Below, piece by piece: positions 30,247 to 34,931 of a stretch of 34,931 nucleotides of DNA. How positions within the stretch are numbered: position 1 is the first letter of the stretch; every line of letters starts with the position of its first letter. The notes under the pieces were generated by a model. The model was not told the DNA's origin. It was given only the letters and a program-made list of their open reading frames with translations, and did no database searches. Origin of the DNA: Sedimenticola sp. (lineage in GTDB: Bacteria > Pseudomonadota > Gammaproteobacteria > Chromatiales > Chromatiaceae); contig JALVNE010000202.1 in NCBI GenBank assembly GCA_027026755.1, positions 1-34,931 of the forward strand, given 5' to 3'. Both the position numbers and the translations under genes were made by a program.

Positions 30247-31390
30247 CAAGAAATACCCCCAGTAGGTCATTGAGAAAGTGCCGCCCCCGAAGCGTGGGAC
30301 GCAGCCACCCGGCCTCGTCATCCAGCAATCCCTGATCACGGGCCCGGGCCAGGGGCTCGGACAAGGCCGCCTCGGCAAGTCCCGTCCTTTCTGCAAAAAG
30401 CGCCATGGGCACCCCGTCGTTCAGGCGCAAGGCGTTCATCATGAATTCCAGGCGCAGATCGTCCGCGGCCAACAGACGCTCTCCGGCAACGGCCCTGCCG
30501 GCGCTGTTCATATAGGCGTTGGGCTGACGCGCCCGCCAGTACCGCCGCACCCCTTCTTTCTCCGTAAGCTTGCCATGGGCCCCGGCGCCAGCCGCCAGGT
30601 AGTCGCCAAAACGCCAGTAGTTGAGGTTGTGGCGGCAGCGAAAACCCTCACGGGCATGAGCGGACACTTCATACTGGGCATAACCCTGTCCCGCAAGCAG
30701 AGCCAGGCCGGCTTCCTGCATCTCCATCAGCCTGTCGTCATCCGGCACGGTTGGGGGCTGATGATGGAACAGGGTATTGGGCTCGATGGTGAGCTGATAC
30801 CAGGACAGGTGCTCCGGCTCCAGATCCAGGGCCTGGCGCAAATCCTCCAGCGCCTGTTGCGGGCTTTGCTCCGGCAGGCCATACATGAGATCCAGGTTGA
30901 TGTTGCCATAACCCGCTTCCCGGGCGACGCGGAAGGCCGCCCGCGCCTGCTCGGCGTCATGCACTCTGCCCAGGGCCTGGAGCTTTTCCCCGGAAAAGCT
31001 CTGCACGCCGATGGACAGGCGGTTCACCCCGGCCTCCCGATAGGCGGCAAAATGCTTCGCATCCACGGCGCCGGGATTGGCTTCCAGGGTGATTTCCACA
31101 TCCTCTGCCAGAGGCAGGCGCGCGGCAACGCCTTCCAGCAGGCAGGCGATGCTCCGCCCGCTGAACAGGCTGGGGGTGCCGCCGCCGATGAAAATACTCT
31201 GCACCGACCGTCCTGCTATACGCGGGGCGTCAGCTTCCACGTCTGCCAGCAGGGCCTCCACGTAAGCCTGCTCCGGCAGAGCGCCCTTCAGTTCATGGGA
31301 ATTGAAATCACAGTATGGGCACTTGCGCAGGCACCAGGGGACGTGCACATACAACGAAAGCGGCACATCCCCCGGCAGGGGCTGGGTCAT
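30239..31390 (-). CDS. hemW: HemW (heme chaperone, radical-SAM family)
   Basis: HemW resembles coproporphyrinogen dehydrogenase but binds heme and passes it to respiratory proteins. The 383-residue protein has the radical-SAM triad C20-x3-C24-x2-C27 (CLRKCPYC), IFIGGGTPSLF, the LTLEANP-like ITLEANPGAV, GVQSFSGEKL and the HemW-type HNLNYWRFGDYLA. The extra N-terminal Cys of true HemN is absent. The start overlaps the stop of the TRAP protein gene by 4 nt, and the end overlaps rof. hemW is often next to rdgB, which is not the case here. Confidence 0.93.
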   Translation of the reverse strand: MTQPLPGDVPLSLYVHVPWCLRKCPYCDFNSHELKGALPEQAYVEALLADVEADAPRIAGRSVQSIFIGGGTPSLFSGRSIACLLEGVAARLPLAEDVEITLEANPGAVDAKHFAAYREAGVNRLSIGVQSFSGEKLQALGRVHDAEQARAAFRVAREAGYGNINLDLMYGLPEQSPQQALEDLRQALDLEPEHLSWYQLTIEPNTLFHHQPPTVPDDDRLMEMQEAGLALLAGQGYAQYEVSAHAREGFRCRHNLNYWRFGDYLAAGAGAHGKLTEKEGVRRYWRARQPNAYMNSAGRAVAGERLLAADDLRLEFMMNALRLNDGVPMALFAERTGLAEAALSEPLARARDQGLLDDEAGWLRPTLRGRHFLNDLLGVFLDG

Positions 31391-32466
31391 CCGGCATCCC
31401 GGGCGGTCAGGTAGGCCAGGTCGGAGATGCGGCTGTACTTGCGCGAGGCTTCCAGGAAGGCCATGTAGCTGTCATAGATCTTCTTCGCCGCCGGGTTTTG
31501 ACTGGCCAGATCCGCCGCCACCTCCGCCGACACCTTGCGCAGCTGGGCCAGCACGTCATCGGGATAGGCCCGCAGCTGCACATGATGCTTGTTCACCAGC
31601 TGTTCCAGGGCGCCAGGATTGCGCGCGCTGTATTCCGCCAGCATGTCCAGATTCACCACCCGGCAGGCGTTTTCCACGATGGCCTGCAAGTCCTTGGGCA
31701 GGGCTTCGAAAGCCTTGCGGTTGATAAGGGCCTCGAGAATGGTGCCCGGCTCGTGGAAGCCCGGGTAGTAGTAATACTTGGCCGCCTTGTACAGGCCGAA
31801 AGCCAGGTCATTGTAAGGCCCTACCCATTCGGTGGCGTCGATGGTGCCGGAGGTCAGAGCGGTGAACAGCTCGCCGCCGGGCAGGTTCACCGGGGTGCCG
31901 CCCAGACGCTTGAGCACCTCGCCCCCCAGGCCAGGAATGCGCATTTTCAGGCCCTTCATGTCCGCCAGGGAGTTGATCTCCTTGTTGAACCAGCCTCCCA
32001 TCTGCACCCCGGTATTGCCTGCGGGCCGGCCGATGACGCCAAAAGGCTTGTAGGTTTCGTCCCAAAGCTTCTGCCCGCCGCCGTAGTAGATCCAGCCATT
32101 CATCTCGTTGGCGCTCATGCCGAAGGGCATGGTGGAGAAGAACTGGGCCTCAGGCACCTTGCCTTTCCAGTAATAGGCAGAAGCATGGCCCATTTCCGCC
32201 GTGCCCCGGGAGACGGCATCGAACACCTCGAAGGCCGGCACCAGTTCCTTGGCGCCATATACTTTCACCCGCAGGCGTCCGCCGGACATTTCGGTGATGA
32301 GCCGGGCCAGGTTGTTGGCCCCCGTACCCAGGCCAGGAAAGTTCTTGGGCCAGGTGGTGACCATCTTCCACTTGATGGTGGAACCGGCACGGGCCACGCT
32401 GCTGGCCCCCACACCGGCGGCGGCCACGGCCACCCCGGTCTTCTTCAGAAAATCTCTGCGATCCAT
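31387..32466 (-). CDS. TRAP transporter substrate-binding protein (DctP/TakP type)
   Basis: Periplasmic solute receptor of a TRAP transporter, 359 residues. It has a Tat signal peptide with RRDFLKK (3-9) and AARA-like cleavage near residue 27 (SVARA). The mature protein begins STIKWKMVTTWPKNFPG and includes GGRLRVKVYGAKELVPAFE and GTIDATEWVGPYND, typical of the TakP/mannitol-chloroaromatic subgroup that binds 2-oxoacids or similar organic anions. ATG 32466 is chosen for the Tat peptide and GAGGTT 8 nt upstream. The membrane partners DctQ and DctM are not adjacent. The stop overlaps the hemW start. Confidence 0.93.
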   Translation of the reverse strand: MDRRDFLKKTGVAVAAAGVGASSVARAGSTIKWKMVTTWPKNFPGLGTGANNLARLITEMSGGRLRVKVYGAKELVPAFEVFDAVSRGTAEMGHASAYYWKGKVPEAQFFSTMPFGMSANEMNGWIYYGGGQKLWDETYKPFGVIGRPAGNTGVQMGGWFNKEINSLADMKGLKMRIPGLGGEVLKRLGGTPVNLPGGELFTALTSGTIDATEWVGPYNDLAFGLYKAAKYYYYPGFHEPGTILEALINRKAFEALPKDLQAIVENACRVVNLDMLAEYSARNPGALEQLVNKHHVQLRAYPDDVLAQLRKVSAEVAADLASQNPAAKKIYDSYMAFLEASRKYSRISDLAYLTARDAG

Positions 32467-32510
32467 TGGCAAACCTCGTTGTTGTTCATTGATTGACGCT
32501 GATGGCGCAA

Positions 32511-32576
32511 GTAGGTCGGACTTCAGTCCGACATTTCCCATCATGGCGGCTGCTGTCGGGCTGAAGCCCGATCTAC
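32511..32576. repeat. REP-like inverted hairpin pair (BIME-like), copy 3
   Basis: Two hairpins face each other: GTAGGTCGGACTTCAGTCCGAC (32511-32532) and GTCGGGCTGAAGCCCGATCTAC (32555-32576). Together they form a larger imperfect palindrome of the BIME type. The right unit matches the copies near 18596 and 22766. Confidence 0.8.
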
Positions 32577-32579
32577 GGT

Positions 32580-32830
32580 CATGAAAAGCCCCCCTCTCTC
32601 GCGGGGGAAGGCTTGGGCCAAGGGGAAAACTTCAACACCCGCTCCCCAGCCCTCCCCCGCGCGCGGGGGAGGGAGCTGTTTGGTGTATTTTCACAGTAAC
32701 CATCATGGCACATGCCCGCACCTTCAGGATCATGGCATGCTCCCTCTCCCCCTCGGGGGAGAGGGCCGGGGTGAGGGGGAGGGCATGGCACCTGCCCCTC
32801 TCCAAGCTTCCCGCGCGGGAGAGCGTTACC
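32580..32830. repeat. Cluster of GC-rich palindromes between coq7 and the TRAP gene
   Basis: The 379-nt gap holds, after the REP pair, a perfect 24-bp palindrome (32650-32673, CCCTCCCCCGCG and its complement), an 11-bp stem CCCTCTCCCCC/GGGGGAGAGGG (32742-32752/32755-32765) followed by CCGGGGTGAGGGG, and a TCCCGCGCGGGA palindrome (about 32809-32820). Sequences like CCCTCTCCC...GGGAGAGGGCCGGGGTGAGGG are dispersed in many gammaproteobacterial genomes. No gene is supported; overlapping open frames are just low-complexity shadows. Confidence 0.7.
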
Positions 32831-32845
32831 GGATGCGTTTCCACG

Positions 32846-33496
32846 CTACAGACGGTAAACCGAAGTGGTCATGACCTTGGACATGAGCTTCATGGCCGTC
32901 TTCACCGGCGCGGGCAGCTCCACCCCGCCATGGGCTTTGGCCGTCTGGCCATGGCGGATTTCATCCGCTTTCATCTGCTCCAGAATGGCGCGGGTGCGGC
33001 AGTCGGATTCCGGCACCTGGGCCAGATGTTCATCCAGGTGGCCTTCCACCTGCTTTTCGGTTTCCGCCACGAACCCCAGGCTCCACTTGTCCCCGGCCAG
33101 CCCGGCGGCAGCCCCCAGGGCGAAGGAACCCGCGTACCAGAGGGGATTGAGAATACTCAGGCGGCCACCCAGCTCCTCCACCCGCTGCTCGCACCAGTCC
33201 AGGTGATCGTTCTCTTCGGCGGCGGAACGCTCCATGCTGCGCTTCACTTCCTCCCGGCGGGCGGTGAGGGCCTGCCCCTGGTACAGGGCCTGGGCGCAAA
33301 CCTCCCCGGTGTGATTGATGCGCATGAGGCGCGCCACGTGATCCCGCTGGCTCTCGGGAAGCTCGGACTCCTGGCATCGATCCGCGGGATTGGGCCGCTC
33401 GGTCACCAGGGGACGTCCGAACAGGGTACGCAGGGCCTGATCCAGATTCACCACCAGGCGGTCCACGCTGTTCAGCTGGCGTTGGGCTTCAGTCAT
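32846..33496 (-). CDS. coq7: Demethoxyubiquinone hydroxylase (Coq7 family)
   Basis: Di-iron, membrane-associated monooxygenase hydroxylating ring carbon 6 in ubiquinone synthesis, replacing UbiF in many bacteria. The 216-residue protein shows the carboxylate/His ligands of the ferritin-like four-helix bundle: Glu65 in HTGEVCA, Glu95-x-x-His98, a Glu in VEGHLDEH and Glu179-x-x-His182. It ends MTTSVYRL as in family members. ATG 33496 is chosen because the family starts near TEAQRQLNSVDR; a longer frame overlaps the upstream gene. AGGTG lies 7 nt before it. The gap to the glcF-like gene is 37 nt, suggesting co-transcription. Confidence 0.95.
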   Translation of the reverse strand: MTEAQRQLNSVDRLVVNLDQALRTLFGRPLVTERPNPADRCQESELPESQRDHVARLMRINHTGEVCAQALYQGQALTARREEVKRSMERSAAEENDHLDWCEQRVEELGGRLSILNPLWYAGSFALGAAAGLAGDKWSLGFVAETEKQVEGHLDEHLAQVPESDCRTRAILEQMKADEIRHGQTAKAHGGVELPAPVKTAMKLMSKVMTTSVYRL

Positions 33497-33533
33497 AATG
33501 CACCTGTCTTTGGTCGATATTCTGTCTGCCATT

Positions 33534-34682
33534 CTATTCCCTGACCAGCTGTTGTGCCAGCAGCACCAGGGGATGCACATAGGCGGCTCCGCTGCCATCC
33601 CCGTCCGCCAGGTGCAGGCGGCAGGACGGATTGCTGGAGACGACCATGTCAGGCTGCATCGCTTCGATCTCCTCCACCAGTGGCTGGCGCAGCTTTTTCG
33701 CCAGCCGGGGGCGTAGCATGGCGGCTGTCCCCGCCGCGCCGCAGCAGGCGCCCCGGCGACCGATCTCCCGCAGTTGCAGATCCGGCACCCTTTCCAGCAG
33801 GCTCAGCACCGCCTGCTCCGTCTTCAGCACGTTCACCAGACTGCAGGGCAGGTGCACCGCCACCGTCGCCCTGGCAGGACGAAAACGCAGGCGGGCCAGC
33901 ACCTCTTCCCGGGCCAGCAAGCCGCAGACATCCTCATGGCGCGCTGGCAGGGAGGCCTGGCCGTGAAGATGGGCACCACAGCCCGTGGCGATGCTGACGA
34001 TGGCCTCCAGGGGCCCCGCCGCATCGAAGGCCGCCCGGTTTGCCTCCATGAGCCGCCTGGCGCGCCCGTCATTGCCCGCATGGGCCTCCAGCGCGCCACA
34101 GCAGCCCTGCCCGGCAGGCACGGCCACCTCGTAACCCGCCTGCAGCAGCAGGACCAGGGCGGCATCCAGGGCGTCTGAATCCAGCAGACTGCCGGTACAG
34201 CCGGTGAACAGCCCCACCCGGCCCACAGCTTCCCTGCCTTCCGGCCGATACAGGGTCCTTGGCTTCCGGTGCGCGGAGGATGCCTGCGCTGCCAGACGCC
34301 CGGCAGGGATTGCACGGGGCAGCAGCTTCCCCAGGCCCACCAGCGGCCGCGACAATCCGGGGCGGGACAACAGGGTGGACAGCAGCCTTTCACCCAATGG
34401 GAGCTTGGCACGCACCATGCTGCGGCCACGGTCCATGAGTGACCCGAACGGCACGGCAGAGGGACAGATGGCTTCACAACGCCGGCACAACAGGCAGCTG
34501 TCGAGGATCTCCGCCCCATGTCCGTCGGGCCGCAACTGCCCGGCATCCAGGGCCTGGATCAGGGTAATGCGTCCCCGTGGCGACTGGGCTTCATTGCCTG
34601 TGAGCGCATAAGTGGGACATTCCGCCAGGCACAGGCCGCATTTCACACACTGGGCCGCTTCAGGAACCAAGGACGCCCCCAT
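33534..34682 (-). CDS. GlcF-like iron-sulfur (CCG-domain) oxidoreductase subunit
   Basis: A 382-residue protein with the layout of glycolate oxidase iron-sulfur subunit GlcF. Two 4Fe-4S motifs come first: C12-x2-C15-x2-C18-x3-C22 (CVKCGLCLAEC) and C63-x2-C66-x2-C69-x3-C73. Two Cys-rich CCG domains follow, with GCCGALEAH and ACCGAAG. Such subunits pass electrons from a FAD dehydrogenase (GlcD/GlcE or similar) to quinone or a thiol acceptor. No glcD or glcE is adjacent in the window, so the partner dehydrogenase is unknown and the symbol is withheld. No Shine-Dalgarno is visible before ATG 34682. It is divergent from the ferredoxin gene and lies upstream of coq7. Confidence 0.9.
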   Translation of the reverse strand: MGASLVPEAAQCVKCGLCLAECPTYALTGNEAQSPRGRITLIQALDAGQLRPDGHGAEILDSCLLCRRCEAICPSAVPFGSLMDRGRSMVRAKLPLGERLLSTLLSRPGLSRPLVGLGKLLPRAIPAGRLAAQASSAHRKPRTLYRPEGREAVGRVGLFTGCTGSLLDSDALDAALVLLLQAGYEVAVPAGQGCCGALEAHAGNDGRARRLMEANRAAFDAAGPLEAIVSIATGCGAHLHGQASLPARHEDVCGLLAREEVLARLRFRPARATVAVHLPCSLVNVLKTEQAVLSLLERVPDLQLREIGRRGACCGAAGTAAMLRPRLAKKLRQPLVEEIEAMQPDMVVSSNPSCRLHLADGDGSGAAYVHPLVLLAQQLVRE

Positions 34683-34685
34683 GGC

Positions 34686-34691
34686 GTATAA
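34686..34691 (+). promoter_or_regulatory. Possible -10 box for the ferredoxin gene
   Basis: A perfect TATAAT lies in the 43-nt region between the divergent glcF-like and ferredoxin starts. No good -35 hexamer is found 16-18 bp upstream, so the promoter would be extended or activator-dependent. The prediction is weak. Confidence 0.35.
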
Positions 34692-34725
34692 TTTTCATAC
34701 CCCCATGCTGCCCGGGTTTCAGGAC

Positions 34726-34931
34726 ATGTCGTATTTCAAGCACCATGTATTCGTCTGCACCAACAAGCGACAGGATGACCGCTGCTGCGCCGACCTGGGG
34801 GCGCAAAACGCCCGCCGCTATCTGAAAAAGCGCTGCAAGGAACTGGGCATCCATGGAAAGGGACGGATCCGCATCAACGATGCCGGCTGCCTGGACCGCT
34901 GCGACCATGGGCCGGTGTTGGTGATCTATCC
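34726..34931 (+). CDS. 2Fe-2S thioredoxin-like ferredoxin (cut by window edge)
   Basis: About 68 codons of a thioredoxin-fold (2Fe-2S) ferredoxin: MSYFKHHVFVCTNKRQ, then DDRCC, with Cys11, Cys20/21, Cys55 (NDAGCLDRCD) and Cys59, the spacing of the Azotobacter/Clostridium 2Fe-2S ferredoxin group. The 3' end lies beyond the window. Start: ATG 34726 gives the family N-terminus, but ATG 34705 and ATG 34681 are in frame too. A TATAAT at 34686-34691 could place the transcript start near 34698, leaving a very short leader for ATG 34705. Confidence 0.9.
   Translation, partial: MSYFKHHVFVCTNKRQDDRCCADLGAQNARRYLKKRCKELGIHGKGRIRINDAGCLDRCDHGPVLVIY

Noticed and set aside
32579..32874. Small open frames in the palindrome-rich gap
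   Set aside because: They are low-complexity Pro/Gly/Arg frames produced by GC-rich repeats on both strands, with no start signals.

Overview
The window reads as a chromosomal core segment of a free-living or symbiotic gammaproteobacterium. The gene order tRNA-Tyr/tRNA-Gly/tRNA-Thr/tuf, the block ispE - tRNA-Gln - prs - rplY - pth, and the block hemA - prfA - prmC - moeB are all gammaproteobacterial and most resemble Pseudomonas/Chromatiales arrangements. A PPi-type phosphofructokinase, a zinc-type L31 and DUF1302 / LolA-like / RND envelope genes are compatible with a sulfur-oxidising or methanotroph-like relative. No gene here proves that lifestyle, so the genus is inference. Base composition is GC-rich and fairly even.

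Layout. 1-847 (minus): 5' end of tuf preceded by tRNA-Thr(GGT), tRNA-Gly(TCC) and tRNA-Tyr(GTA), with a highly folded 119-nt element carrying a tRNA-like acceptor stem and ACCA between Tyr and Gly. 1024-6127 (plus): TPR lipoprotein, ispE, tRNA-Gln (overlapping ispE), prs, rplY and pth. lolB, which sits before ispE in many relatives, is absent. 6202-13464 (minus): a four-gene envelope locus of two LolA-like periplasmic proteins, a DUF1302 barrel-like protein and an RND/MMPL transporter. 13795-18284 (plus): hemA, prfA, prmC, moeB and a SAM methyltransferase, each joined to the next by a 4-nt stop/start overlap. 18714-19109 (plus): an OsmC-like protein. 19144-24783 (minus): a secreted metzincin-like protease with three SLH modules, malic enzyme, rpmE and a divergent adenylate-kinase-like protein with a 200-residue lysine/alanine tail. 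24999-29991 (plus): an unknown small protein, PPi-type PFK, another small unknown protein, a 2-Cys peroxiredoxin, soluble PPase, a YfcE-like phosphoesterase, moaC and engB. 30022-34682 (minus): rof, hemW, a TRAP substrate-binding protein, coq7 and a glcF-like iron-sulfur protein. A truncated 2Fe-2S ferredoxin starts at the right edge (plus).

Themes. Much of the window is translation (tuf, tRNAs, rplY, rpmE, pth, prfA, prmC, engB) plus cofactor synthesis (ispE, hemA, hemW, moaC, coq7). The best candidates for poorly described biology are the RND / DUF1302 / twin LolA-like envelope locus, the kinase with a histone-H1-like tail, the structured element inside the tRNA operon, and the SLH-bearing metalloprotease. 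Intergenic regions carry two families of REP-like inverted repeats and a cluster of GC-rich palindromes. No transposase, prophage, CRISPR array or rRNA gene was seen.
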